64,000 bases of DNA, from NCBI RefSeq assembly GCF_949987535.1, contig NC_080066.1, positions 133,404,335-133,468,334 of the forward strand, given 5' to 3'. Position 1 is the first letter of the stretch. Each line of letters opens with the position of its first letter. This DNA comes from Balaenoptera acutorostrata. Lineage: Eukaryota; Chordata; Mammalia; Artiodactyla; Balaenopteridae. The position numbers and the translations under genes are program-made. The notes below the pieces were generated by a model that saw only the letters and a program-made list of their open reading frames with translations, made no database searches and was not told where the DNA came from. This document shows, in pieces, positions 13,335 through 25,899 of the stretch.

Positions 13335-13412
13335 TTATTTTCTTTGATTGTGCCACCCAGCCCTCGGCAGTGAAAGCATGGAGTCCTAACCACTGGACTG
13401 CCAGGAAATTTC
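13335..13412 (-). mobile_element. Worn CHR SINE fragment
   Basis: Antisense remnant of a CHR SINE head: GTCCTAACCACTGGACTGCC at 13383 matches the complement of the SINE 5' region, preceded by an eroded GAAAGCATGGA stretch. Both ends are diverged. Confidence 0.55.
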
Positions 13413-13608
13413 CTCTTTTGCTTTTCTTTTTTTTGGGTATTTTGAATCTAAGACACGAAAGGAAGTCTATCCAGGCCCGGTAGGGCACTCTTTCAGGAGA
13501 GCCTGGGAACAAAGGAGACCAACTGGGGAACTCAAGCCTAGAGCCATTCGTTGAGAGCTCACAGCTCCTAAAGCATCAGGTTAGAGGGCTGGGGGAGGGG
13601 ATGGGGAA

Positions 13609-13610
<2 letters not shown>

Positions 13611-13647
<37 letters not shown>
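13611..13647. repeat. (CA)n microsatellite
   Basis: About 18 uninterrupted CA units followed by a C-rich run (CCCCCACCCCG). Confidence 0.97.
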
Positions 13648-13649
<2 letters not shown>

Positions 13650-13694
13650 CCACCCCGAGGTAGTTTCTGCCATTTAGGAGCTCACTATGTATTA

Positions 13695-13870
13695 TGGGAA
13701 GGAATCAGGCACTGTGCTGTAAGATAAAGCTGGGAATCAGGGGACTAGGTTCTAATTCTGACTCTGTCATTGGCTGCCCATGTGACCTTATAGGGTGGGA
13801 GTGGTCCCTTGTCAAACAAAACGATACATCTCTGTAAAATACAGGAATTAAATGTGATGGCATTTCTCTA
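13695..13870 (+). mobile_element. MIR SINE relic
   Basis: Sense MIR with a recognisable CTGACTCTGTCATTGGCTGC / CCATGTGACCTTATAGGG core at about 13757-13795 and a TCTGTAAAATACAGGAATTA segment. Strongly diverged. Confidence 0.6.
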
Positions 13871-14239
13871 AGTATATTCATATAAATAAAGTTATGGTTA
13901 AGTAAGTTTGGAAAAATTCCCCCTCCTCCATCCCACAGCACCAGATAGATTCACACTGCATTTAATGCATCAGAGGCTCCCGAAAGTCCTGCTGTAAAGG
14001 AATCTTCTAAATTTGGCATTTCCCAAACTTATTTTCTGAACCGACATCTATTAAAGTCCGCAGAACATGCTTTGGAAAATGAGGATATCTACAGCCCTTC
14101 CAGCTTTAGAATTCTACTGTGGTCAACGACATCTTTCCTTAGAGACACCATCAAATTCCCTCCTCTACTGCTGAGTATTTAGTCTCTCAATGTCTTTGGG
14201 CTGAACCTAACATGCCACCCCTCACTTCACTTTTCATGA

Positions 14240-14336
14240 CCTTTATGCTATTTAAATGCTCACATGAAACTAAAACAGGGTTGGACTAGATGACCTCTAA
14301 AACCTGAACCCTGAAATGTTAGGATCCTTTGAATCA
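14240..14336 (+). mobile_element. CR1/L3-type LINE 3' relic
   Basis: The stretch GGTTGGACTAGATGACCTCT at 14280 followed by a TGTTAGGATCCTTTGA end resembles the 3' end of L3/CR1 elements. Short and old. Confidence 0.5.
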
Positions 14337-16077
14337 TTGCAAACATCCAATGAAGACTAAAATAGGATGCATATGACCCAGGCTGTTATCATGCCAGCAG
14401 TAACGTTTACTAAATGAGACCTTTGAGATGAAATTTTATATCCTGCCATTCTGTACACTGCTCCAAGCTCAATACTACACATATTTCCTTGGCAACTTCC
14501 TTTCCCTCTGACTACTGCAAAAGGAGACAGTGTGGTCTGCAGGCTTCCTAGACCCATCCTAGAAGTAACAGAGTTCAGAGTTCAGTCAGGGTGCTTCCTG
14601 CCAAATCTGCTGTAGATACAGCAAAAGTTTTTCTATGTAGGTAAGTTATTATAAAATGTCAGGAAACTATATGCATTGCCCATACCTAACCTAAAAGGAT
14701 TTAATGCATGTGTTTCAAATTCAGCCAGAGGACCATCTGACTCCTGGCAGGGGCTTGAGGCGCAGGGATGACAGCAGAATCTGGGTAAGAGACACTTGAG
14801 AGTAACCACAGAAGTTACCTACCCAACACTCAAGACTGTCTGGTCAAGTTCTAGTTCTTTCTCCAGTCAATGACTGCTACATCCTCTTTTTAGCTCTGCC
14901 TTCACTCTTCTTTAATATTGCGTATCTTTTTTGGCCCCATTTCCACGCTAACAAAAGATTATTCAAACAATTGTTAAGATATAACACTCAAATTAGTTTT
15001 CTCAATTGTCCAAATGCCTTACTCATTACAGCTGAGAAGACAGAAATATTAACTAACCTAATCAGAAAGCAATTCAGTTTTTTCCCCTCTACTGTAGGCC
15101 TTACAGTGAACTTTCTAGGCTTGGTCCGATTCCACCTTAAGGGGCTCAAGTGTCATCACTGGAAGGAGTTGTGGAATTGGCCATGACACTCCACTGATGG
15201 TTTCCTTTCCTCTGTTTACTCTTTGGGGGCAGGATATGACCCGAATGCTTCAGCCCCCAATGAGGAAACAACAGAGAGAAAATGAGAATGAGATGAGGGC
15301 TTCTATAGAACGTTCAATGTGAGAATTTCCAAAGGCTGACAGATGTTATTTAATAGAAGTCAAACATAAGATTCCCAAGGCTTGCTATGAGAAACTGAGT
15401 ACATTTTGTAATATGTTCTAATATACTGTAACACTGGATTATAACACAAGCATAATTACTGTTGAAAGTAAAGTTATGAACTAACAAAACATTCTCCTTA
15501 TTCTAAGTTTAAATAATTCTTGGGGACCTAACTGGATTAAAATTGTTTGAACAATCTGACCAGTACTCAGAAGAATCATCATAGCAGGTACACAAAATAG
15601 AGAATAAAATTTTAATGGTATCAAAAATTTAGTACTTGCTGGAATAAAGTTGCAAAATATTACTCAGTAACTGACTTAGCTTCTAAATCAAGCTAGAATT
15701 ACACATACTCTGTATATTACTTGAGTACATACAAGTACATTCCATGATAACATGCAGAGACATGGAAACAAGAAGAGTACTGTGAAATCAAAATCACCAT
15801 CTCTATTGATGAAATAATGAATTGAAAACAAAACCCCTATCCAATAATCCAGAATATCTCATTTTGAAAAGGGGGTTTTGAATGTTGCTGTTTTCAAGAA
15901 CTCAAATAACTTCTATGTGGTTAAATTGGATTTTTTTCCTCAATATGAAAAAAGGGAAGCAGATATATTCCTATAGCTATGGGAATATACTTTTCTTTTT
16001 ACTCTGTATCAAATGAAAAGGTTTGCTAGGTTTTTACTCCTCTCAGGTAAAAGGTGCTCTTCACATTCTAATGGTTA
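14337..16077. other. Intergenic, no feature recognised
   Basis: A+T-rich, no recognised gene or confident repeat. Frames at 14357-14557 and 14971-15186 lack recognisable domains. Confidence 0.5.
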
Positions 16078-16091
16078 AGAATGAATCCCTT

Positions 16092-16260
16092 GGGACTTCC
16101 CTGGTGGTCCAGTGGTTGAGACTCCACGCTTCCAATGCAGGATGTCCAGGTCCAGTCCCTGGTCGGGGAACTAAGATCCCACATACCGCAACTAAGTCTG
16201 CAACTAGAGAAGCTGCAAGCCGCATGAAGACCCAGAGCAGCCAAAAAAAAAAAAAAAGAG
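16092..16260 (+). mobile_element. CHR SINE with 14-bp target duplication
   Basis: Sense SINE from GGGACTTCCCTGGTGGTCCA to an A15 tail. Host word AGAATGAATCCCTT occurs at 16078-16091 and 16261-16274, a perfect target duplication. Frames at 16023-16376 and 16068-16289 are products of this SINE. Confidence 0.93.
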
Positions 16261-17009
16261 AGAATGAATCCCTTCAAGCTCTTAGGCATTTGAGTGTCAT
16301 ACCACCCAAACGCTCACATACCTTTAATGATAAAGTCATATGGGATATGAGTTTAATTCTCCTGAGAACTAAATAGACCTACGAAATAAACAGGGTATGA
16401 GAATGACCTGAGTTCACAGGAATCTCTAAATTCGAAAGACATTGCTTCAGCTTTGCTAAGATTGCATCAAAAGCCTTTTATAGCAAGAGTTTCTTAGTGA
16501 GTCACGTATTTGGGCATGGAGCCTTGGGATCTTTTTAAGCACTAAAAAGAAGTGCTTTATGTTGTGCAAATTCAATGAAAGGCCAAAACAGATAGAGGAC
16601 TGACAGTGCTGAGTAAAACCTACAAGTAATCCAAAGATTCTATCACCTTAAAAAGAAAGGAGAAGGTGAGATGTACGACCGACCAACTTTGCTCCCAGTT
16701 TGACGATTCCTGGGGAGCTAAGATAAGCAAAGACAGCACCTTAAGAGTGGAACCCAGCGGAAGCCTCTCAGAAGCATGGGTTGGTTGTAGCAGCGATGGC
16801 TACTGATCCCCTCTAAGTAACTCCTCCTTTGAGTGTGAGAACCCAAGAATGTATATGACGAGTAGGGTAAAGTACTGGCTTCACAGTCATTCCTCCAAAT
16901 TATGAATTGCAACTTCTGTTATTATTACTGTTTGCAAAACAAGAGGTCACATGTGAATTATCAGTCAATGAACAGCACATAAAAGAATACGGTCTGTCTT
17001 CAGTCTGAG

Positions 17010-17155
17010 CTCTGATTTGCTCTGTAATCTAATTCAAGGCACTTTAAATGTTTTGGTGCCTTAGTGTTCTAACATGTAACATGAGAATAACACTCATTTA
17101 CTTACCTCAAGAAGCTACTACATAGATTATTAAATTGCAAAGCACTTTGAGCTCC
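17010..17155 (+). mobile_element. MIR SINE relic
   Basis: Diverged sense MIR: order of TGCTCTGTAATCTAATTCAA, TAACATGTAACATGAGAATA and CTTACCTCAAGAAGCTACTA matches the MIR core and 3' half. Confidence 0.5.
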
Positions 17156-17379
17156 TCAGATGAAAAGCACTGTGGAAAAAATTACAGCTGAGGAAACTCT
17201 TTCAATGCCTCAGAATCCTGAACTATTGTGTCTATGTCTCAATTACAATTCCTTAAACACTTTAAGAATAAAATTTGTTAGTGGCACTCCATCCCCTTTT
17301 CATATGTTAATTGTTTGGCACACAGATGCTTATATACTTAAAATTTAGTTGTCATACTCCCTACTCCAAAGAAGTTTAC

Positions 17380-18267
17380 TAATTTTCCAGTAAAGTTTAT
17401 TAAATGTACCCATTATGGAGTATTCCATGTCAAGTTTAGAAAACTTTAGCTTTCTCTGAGGTACATGTGACATAATAAAAAGTTCATTTTTTTTTCAAAA
17501 TAATTGAACTAGTGTTATTCGTGTAAAACTACAACTTTTTAATGAAAACAATGCTGAAAGTATGCCACAGTGTCTATATATTCATCTGAAGAGTACAAAG
17601 ATGGAGTTCTGAGAAAAAAGGGCCTTAACGCTATAGAAAATAAATGTGGTTCTTAAATTGTTCACAGGAAACATTTAAAAAAATGTAATGTTTCATACAT
17701 TGACATAAAACAATTAGTCAGAGGTAATAAACTATAAATACAATAGTTCAAATGTTGTTTCTATTTTAGCATTAGTTTTTCTAAACAAGTTAAATTCAAA
17801 ACATTTAAAATCTGTTACTCATGTTTCAAAGAAATTGTGGAAATGGAAGCTTTCAATGATACCACCTTGTGATCTTTACGTAGAATACCCTGGACCTTGA
17901 TCATTTTAGATTTATAACATATTTTGGTTAATACATTAGATTCAACCCATTAATATGCCTTTATATTTGGGAGAAATTAGATTGTGATCTATAACCTTGC
18001 AGTCCACCCAAGTCCTCCTTACTTCCAGGTCTTGCTTGATTCTCTGCAGGGGGTTCTGTCAGACTCATACTTAAAATGATGAAAACTATAAATAACTTCT
18101 TTCGGACTGGACATTTGTTTTTTAAAGTAAAATAAAGTGCTTCTAAATTCAATTATTTCTTACCCTAAACAAAAGTGAAACATACTTAAACCTGAAACTT
18201 CCACATGTTGACACATATATTTTAACAGAAAAAAATCAGTTTTGGGCCATTAATGTCCTTCAACAGT
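17380..18267 (-). other. DDHD1: Probable 3' UTR of DDHD1
   Basis: Sequence following the TGA stop at 18268-18270 on the minus strand. It is A+T-rich and, unlike most of the window, carries no recognisable transposon for about 870 nt. The proposed end rests on the first AATAAA hexamer met on the minus strand. A longer UTR using signals further left is possible; transcript data would decide. Confidence 0.5.
17396..17401 (-). promoter_or_regulatory. DDHD1: Candidate polyadenylation signal AATAAA
   Basis: TTTATT on the plus strand, so AATAAA in the direction of DDHD1 transcription, about 870 nt after the stop codon. G/T-containing sequence (TTTGGAGTAGGGAGTATG) lies about 25 nt beyond it. An ATTAAA variant also occurs near 17540. 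Function is inferred from position only. Confidence 0.35.
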
Positions 18268-18449
18268 TCAGACTGGATCAAAGTTGGGTTTTGCACTATT
18301 ATCGTGCTCATGTTTGTACATGAAGGTTAAAAGAAAGAGGGCAACATCCAAGGACGACCAATAGGCAGTATGCGATGTGACAGCTGACCAATAGCGGCTC
18401 TCCACAAGGCCTTCTCTGAGTTCAAAATCAATTCTGTGATCCAATTCCA
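18268..18449 (-). CDS. DDHD1: DDHD1 terminal coding exon
   Basis: Acceptor CTTTTCTTTTTAG ends at 18450. The first two bases complete a split valine codon from the 84-nt exon upstream; then [13 protein letters not shown]... to the TGA at 18268-18270, 59 complete codons plus stop. Contains the DDHD-domain core LDHRIDF (Asp/His residues of the domain signature) and a hydrophobic [12 protein letters not shown] segment that closes the domain. An ATG is not expected here: this is an internal reading frame, and a start at the GTG-like codon would be false. Confidence 0.96.
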
Positions 18450-21400
18450 CTAAAAAGAAAAGAAGTCAAACAAATGAATAAGTATTACAAGACTGGTTCT
18501 ACATAGACTTACTAGAGTTGAGAATAAAAATTTACCAAAGAGAAGTGACTCTCCTAATTATTATTACTATTTTTAAAAAAGTGACTTTCCACTCTAATCT
18601 TACAGGAAAAAACACTCAAGAGCCTCAGCAGCTCAGGATTCTATTTGGTGAACCTTTTCCTTTGTATGCTCAGGTCAATATGGAATAATAAAGCAAGAAA
18701 ACAAAAATCTCGCTTGGTATCACATAGTATATTTGGAATAAAGAAACTGGGCTCAAATCCTGGCTTTCCTATTTAATCTTTGTGCCTAATCTGTAAAATA
18801 AGGCAAGCAGCCTTCTTGCAGAATGATGGGCCAGGCTTACACGTAACAATGCCTGCAGGAGTGCAACAGGGCACTCAAAGGCTCCTTCACTGGGGAGGCC
18901 CTTTACATCAACTGGCTCAGGGAGATGTGTTGGAAGATAACATCTATTACAGTCCTACGACGTTTTTCTCTCCACTTGGCTGAATTCCTCAAAGGCAGCC
19001 ACGACACACCCTAGTCTCTATCCTGTCAGCAGGGCCTAACATGCACCTGGGACATACACGCTCATTAAATGTTTGTTCAATAAAAGAATCCACTAGGTGG
19101 CCAGGAAAGTTAAACTGGGAGGAACAATGGTAATCCTTGAGAGGAAGGATTTCATTTTATAACAGTGTTGTCTTCAAACAATTCAGTGAATTCACTCAAG
19201 TCTTTTCTAAACACACAGAAAGTCCCTGCAATACGTGTTAGAGAAAAACCACCTTACCAAATCAAGGCTCTAAGATTGCGATCGGTTCATCTAACAAATC
19301 CTTAGAGATAAAACACTTAGAAAATGATAATTTGATCTTCAGGAACTCCTTTAAAACTGTCAATGAGCCACATTTTGAAGGGTCTGTCTTAAAAATAAAA
19401 AGCACCGAAATCACTACTATTCAGACACTCAAAGTCTGCTCTTTGTTCAGAGTACCAGCAGATGTGAAAAGTAAAAACTGGCAAAAACTAAGGAGGTGGG
19501 AGAAAAAGTTGGGTTTTGCTTTACCCTGGAAATTTGGTAATTGCATATAGGAAATCACATCATTTTAGAGAATGACTTCACATAAATATTTAGCTAATGC
19601 TTATTTTAAACAGGTATTTTGTGACAGTACCATTTGGTGATTTAAAAATGCATTTACAGTTGTTATTTTTCTATTCAATTGTGCTTTTCTGACAAAGAAT
19701 GTCAGAAAATATCTGTACATTTTTAGATAAGGTTTACACTTAAACAGCATAAATACCCAGTTGGTTATAAAACCCCACGAAATATATCAACATAGGCTTT
19801 TTGCAAAGTTTTTTTAAAAACAAAATACAAAGTATTTTTCTCATTTAAATTATGATAAGCTAATCCATAATAAGAAATAGTTGAAATCCACATGTGGAAC
19901 TGTGGGATAGTAATGTCTTAATTTTTTATCTTTTGTATTCCATGGGACATTTGTGTTAAATTGGTAGGTACATTCTGGCACAACAGACAGGAAGATGAAA
20001 AGAGGAAATGAATTCTCAAGCACGATGAAGAGGAGTCAAGGTGAAGTTAGTTATAAAGAAAAAAAAGGAGAAATAAGAGGAAAAACAGAAGAGATGGGGA
20101 ACATACACAGTAAAATTGGTGAAGCCCACACCAAGTTATTTCTAAGAATTCACTTTTAAATGCCACTGTAGAATGTCTTCCTAGTCCAAGTCTTAGGTTG
20201 AACTGTTGTATTAAAAGTCAAAGAAAGGGAGATTTTCAACTAGTGTTATTTGGCTCCACTTTGATTTTATGTCCCTGAAATTTATTCTTAAGATGCTATT
20301 ACTGTGCAACACTGCCTTTCATATACTATAAACTCAAATGCTAAATTTATTGTTCCATTATATTATATGCCCTTGTACTTCTCATCACCCAGAGGATCTT
20401 CAGTAAGTGTCACTAACTAGGTTGCCCCTCCCTATCCCTTTCTATTTATCTGTAGGTTGTCCCCATCAAAATGGGAATTAGGTAGCCAGCTTGTACCTGA
20501 TGAACCTATTTTAGTCTCTCATCTTCCTTAAAAGGTTTACCCCAGGCAGTCTGGCTGCCATGGCAGCTGAGCTCACATTTGCGTTGGTTTTGCAGGTGGA
20601 CGGATGGATGTAAGAGGGCCTGTGTCTCATCTTCCCCCTTTCTGTGGATCACAGAATTCCCAAGGGAGTGGGGTTACTACATGGCAGCACTATTCCGTCG
20701 ATATATGTGCTATGAGATGTGCCCTTGACCCAAGTTGGCCCAAATCTACAGGGAGCTGCCTTGGACCCACTTTCTCATTGTTACCATATCAGGAAGGGGT
20801 GGCACCATACAGGTTAGTAGTTTTTTCCGAGTTTCTCTCACTGAGTTAGGTCGAAAAGAAAGGAGAACGTAAAATCATCACTTTGTCCTTCTTTCTCTCT
20901 CTTGAGTGCCTAAGTGCTAAAATTCCTCTATCTACCAAAAAAAAAAAAAAAAAAAAGAATGAGATTCCTGAACAATTGAAGAGAGGTAAAAATGAAAAAA
21001 AGGTTGTTGGCTTTTAACAATCATCAACGATTTGCACTGTGCTTTCAGCAGAGAATTCTTTTGTGCACAGGGCCTGTCAACATGGATATGGTGTTGAAAA
21101 GTAAAATATATGAATAGAGAGTCACCATCTTAAGTATTATAATGTGTACTAACTAGACAGGTTTCTTCTATTTAATGGGAGTGTCTTAACTTCCCTGGAG
21201 AGAAATTTTCAAAAACTTAATGAATCTTAAAAGTTATCTTATTTATAAACAACAATTATGGTCATAATTGCATGATTTTTTGCTTCAGGTCGATACCAAG
21301 AAAACCACTTAAAGTACTAGGTAAAGGAAACTGGGTTTCCAAATGACTGGTGAAAGATTCATTTGCAATAAGAAAGATTGTGCTCAGGGTTCTTGTTGAT

Positions 21401-24400
21401 AAATTATGTCTTCTGATTTTTGTGCTGCCTCAGAGCGACTATATATTTCATGTGGTTAGGTGTTTGACATCCAAGGAATATTTACATTTTGTGACTTATC
21501 ACAGCTTCAAATATATTTAAGAATATTCTCTAACCATCCTTTATTTGAAAGAAATAACAAAAACTCCATAATGAGTTTTATAATCAGCTGTCATTTCTAA
21601 CCCCCAAATTTCCCAACACTAATATACCCTGAAAGACATTCATATACCTAACATTTGACAACAGATGGGCTATTTGGGTAAATACAGGCTCATGGGTTGA
21701 ATATAAAGAAACTCCTGGAGATGCCCAGATTTATTGGATCCTCTACCATCTGGTTGGAGAAATGTTCCTGATCATATTCAGAACTACTCCCTTCCACTCA
21801 TCCTTGGTTCTCCTCAAAACTAACTTCTGGTTCTCTACATACCCTGTGCTTCCCACCTCTGTGTTTCTGCTTATGCTGTTTATTCTCTCTGCACTGTCTC
21901 TTCATCTCTGCTTGTCCAAATCCTACTTCCACAAAGCTTTTTTTGATTTCTCCAGGTTGGATCATTTTCTCATTCCTTAGAACTGACAGAGGCCTTTACC
22001 TGTTTCTCTGTTATGTGGCTCATCACATTCTATCATATATTATAATTATTTCTGTAGTTATCTACCTTCCCTACTAGAATACATGCCCTCTAAAAAATTC
22101 TTAACTTCCACACCAGCATTTAAAATCTATATGGGCAGCACTGAAATCTGTTTCATCTTGGTATCTTTTCTAGTGACCACCTACTTGGCTCACGGTAAAA
22201 TTGTTGAATGAATAAAAACAGGAAAAGAGAAAATAGAAGCCATATACATAATACCATCTGAATCAGATCAGTGTGGTGCAATTATGATTAGTGGTCTAAT
22301 TGCTTGGGTAGCTGGGATGGTTTTAAGGTAGTGAATAAAAAGGACTACTTGAATGTAGGAGAAATGTATAAGTGGATTAATTTTCCTTTCTCCAACTAAA
22401 TATGCAAAAAGCACACATCAATTATTTCTCTATGGAAGTCACCATTACATGAACAGGGACCAGAGAGAGCACTTATATAAGATCATTTCTTGAGGGGATT
22501 TCACTGAGTTAGATCAACACAAACTGCTGTAATAGAGCCAAAAACCCAAATCAGCTTGTTATGCTGAAACACTGTTTTGGAATCTATATCAAGTAAGATT
22601 TTTTTTTTTTTTGAAAATAGAAAAAATGCATGAAAATTAGCAATTATAAATACAGAAATTATAAAATTAGATATGGTTAAAAAATCCAAGGAAACATCTG
22701 TAACTTATTTTTTTGTTAAAGGTAAAATTCGATATTTAAAAAAAGGAACGAGAAAGGAGCTATAAAAAAAGGAATGAGAAGTTAATGATGAAAATAATTT
22801 TAAACTGCTAAGATTAATCTTTACTGATACATTTTGAATCTGCTGAAAATTAAGAGACTGAAAATATCTCTTGCATCCAATAATAATAATTTTTTCAAAG
22901 CAAACCTACACCTCTAAAGAACATTAAATATTTGTGTTGAAATCAGTATCAGTTATGGCATACCAACAGCCCTAGGGGAAGTGTTACTAATATCTGAAAT
23001 AATTAGAAATGATTAAATCCTTTATACTATGAAATCCTTTTAAGTATATTACATGAAAAGAATACTGAACCTCTTTGAAGGCTGTAGGGCAATAGAGGAG
23101 AAAGAGAATGGCCTAATGCTTTTCTCCCCTCTCTAAAAGGTTCCTTCTTTGTAGAAGCATATAGGAGTATCATATATTTTAGCACATTAAGTGTCTAATC
23201 AATACTCGGGGGTTTCTGGACCACTACATTTAAGATTAGAAAATACAGGAAGAGAATACATATAAAATAGTCTATTAATGGTAACATTCAAGCTGATCTC
23301 ATAGAACTGATCCAATTTTTCAATGAGCAGGAGAAATCTAAGTAGATCATTTTCATAGTGCTCTGAATGCTATTCCTGACATATACCATACCGAGGGTAT
23401 TATCTTTATTCTGCATTACATTTTCCGGAAAAAGAAGTTGTGGGAGATTAAAGAACGATTCTTGAAGTCTGAAATCTGTGAAAAAAAAAACACAAGATGC
23501 TGTAAAGTGTTGGCTGATGGTTACAAATGGCCTTCAGTGATGCAGTGGCCAAAAGTTAGAACAATACTCCCAAATAAGCTGATTAAACCTAGGATACATA
23601 AAGAAGTACACACTTTGGTTTTTGTGAAGAGCTCTTTCATGGAAAATGTAAGAACAATTAACTCTGAAATATAATGTCATAATCTGTTAACGCCCAAATA
23701 TCCCCCAAATGTATAGTTCAATTAAGTTCTAACCTAGAGGCAAAACAATGCTGAAAGAAACAGATTCTTTTCATAATATGTTACAAACACAGGGGAGTAC
23801 AAGAAATGAAACAGTAAAACCACTGGAAATAAGCCTATACTTTCCAAAAGAAATGAAGAGTAGCTATATAAGATGCTTCAAATTGATGTCAATAAGATGG
23901 TTTCAACTGACAACACTAAATCTTCAAAGAGAGAAACCCTGATGGATCATGAATTCACAGTCTGTGTCCATCTTACCCTCAAAGAGCAAGAGAATCAAAG
24001 TCGGTAGCTTCAGAATGAAGGTAATCGAGAAGAACTGAGGCAATCGAATGTGAGCAGAAAGGAAGGAAGGAAGGAAGCCAGAATCACCTAATTACAGTGA
24101 CCAAATTCCAGAAAGAAGATTTAAGGAAGAAAGGTTTTATGATTTGTAACATATAGCCAAAATAGCAATTATGACTTAAGAAATTTGTCTAAATCAGGAT
24201 TACATAGAAGAGTGTATTACTGAAGCAAGTCCAAGAATTAGTAAGGTGAATCTTGGGGATTTGATTTAAAAGGCATAATTCTCCCGTAGTAGTGGTCCAA
24301 TTTTAAAAGTTGGACTTTTAAAATCTGTATCTAAAGATGAATACATGTAACTAAGAAATCATGATTAGCTCATAGTTAGCTGAGTCTATAGTTGGCAAGT

Positions 24401-25864
24401 AATTTACCATTAGGACCAACAAAGAATTTATATGCAAGAATGACAGAAAACATATTTTGCTAAGATATTAAAATATAATAATGTGATACAGCTAAGCATC
24501 TCTACTCACTTGTACTGGAAGAATAGGTTTCTTCTTTATTATCACTTTGAAATTTCTACGTTAAATAGTAGAAAAACTAAAAGATAGGTTTCTTCTCTCA
24601 GACCCTATAGACTTCTCTCCGTATGTCTTCATTACGCCGTCTCTTGGGCTCAAAATACCCTGCTCTCCTTGTTCCCTCATTCACCCTAATGTTTACTAGC
24701 ATCATTGCTGTGCATTAACATTACAAGGAATTGTGGCTTTTTACCTGCCATTTTACAAAATTCTTTGAGGTTATTTTTCCTCAGAAGTTTAGTTTTCTTT
24801 TGACATCTGCATGTTATAATAGAATTTTGTATTTTCACAATCTCATTTCTGAGAGTAAGCAGAAGTGAGAGTTTAAGTCAGCAATAGTATAGGAACTCTT
24901 ATAAGAAAACTATGAATTTTGTACAAATATCAAAATCTGAAATGAATTTTCTAGGCAGTGTTCAAAAGGCTTGCAATTATAAAATTTTTAGTACTCAGAG
25001 TCTGACATGGATAGGATTAAGTTAAAAAAAATGGAATTGGCCCAAATAGGAATGTCCAACTCAGAAATGGCTAGGGTAATTCATCATGGAGTGGAGGTGA
25101 CTGTGGAGAAAGATCCAGCCCCTAGGACTGTTGCACGGCAATGAATGCTGGTTATTTTAAAATTCAGAGTAGCAGACACAGTAAGAAAACAAGACTCTAA
25201 ATATCTGAAATGAAATGTTTAAAGATTTTTAGAGGAAGAAAATAAAATTTTCTTGCTATAGTTACAGAAAGGAAGTAGCTAGTTTCAGAGTCAACATTTC
25301 CTCATGTAAGTCAATGGAAAACTAGGACTTGACTTATTATCTTATTTTACTAGACATTTAAAAATAAGGCTCAAGTTTACATCCTTGGAAGTAAATATAT
25401 ACTAAGTGCATCACAACTATTCAAGAGTTTAGACCTTATAAATCCACTGGAAAAAATTAAATAAAGCTCCATTCTAATATAAGTCCAGTATAATTATCCT
25501 TTCATTCACTCATTTCTTGAGTATCTATTTTACACAAGGTAGCTGGGATAGGATTGGAAGCGATACAGTGGATCCAATACAATTAAAGCTTTGAAGGTTT
25601 TATAATTCGGTTGGATGAAGGGAACTGAGGGATTAGCACCAGGATGGCTTTGGCATAGCAGTTTTAAAAAGTATCAAGAGTAAATGCAGCATAGGTTTGA
25701 AGCAATTACATGAATTTTTAAGGCTGAGGAGACCATATTTAAAAAAAAACAAAACACTTTATAAAAATCAGGAAGTGTAGGGCTTCCCTGGTGGCGCAGT
25801 GGTTGAGAATCCACCTGCTAATGCAGGGGACATGGGTTCGAGCCCTGGTCCGGGAAGATCCCAC

Positions 25865-25899
<35 letters not shown>

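Larger units (their letters stand above)
18450..23391 (-). other. DDHD1: DDHD1 last intron
   Basis: About 4.9 kb between the 84-nt exon and the terminal exon. Donor GTATGG, acceptor TTTTTAG. Contents seen: an L2 3' end (18980-19090), an A18 run at 20938-20956, a sense L2 piece (21770-22220) and otherwise unclassified A+T-rich DNA. No extra exon in frame was recognised. Confidence 0.85.
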
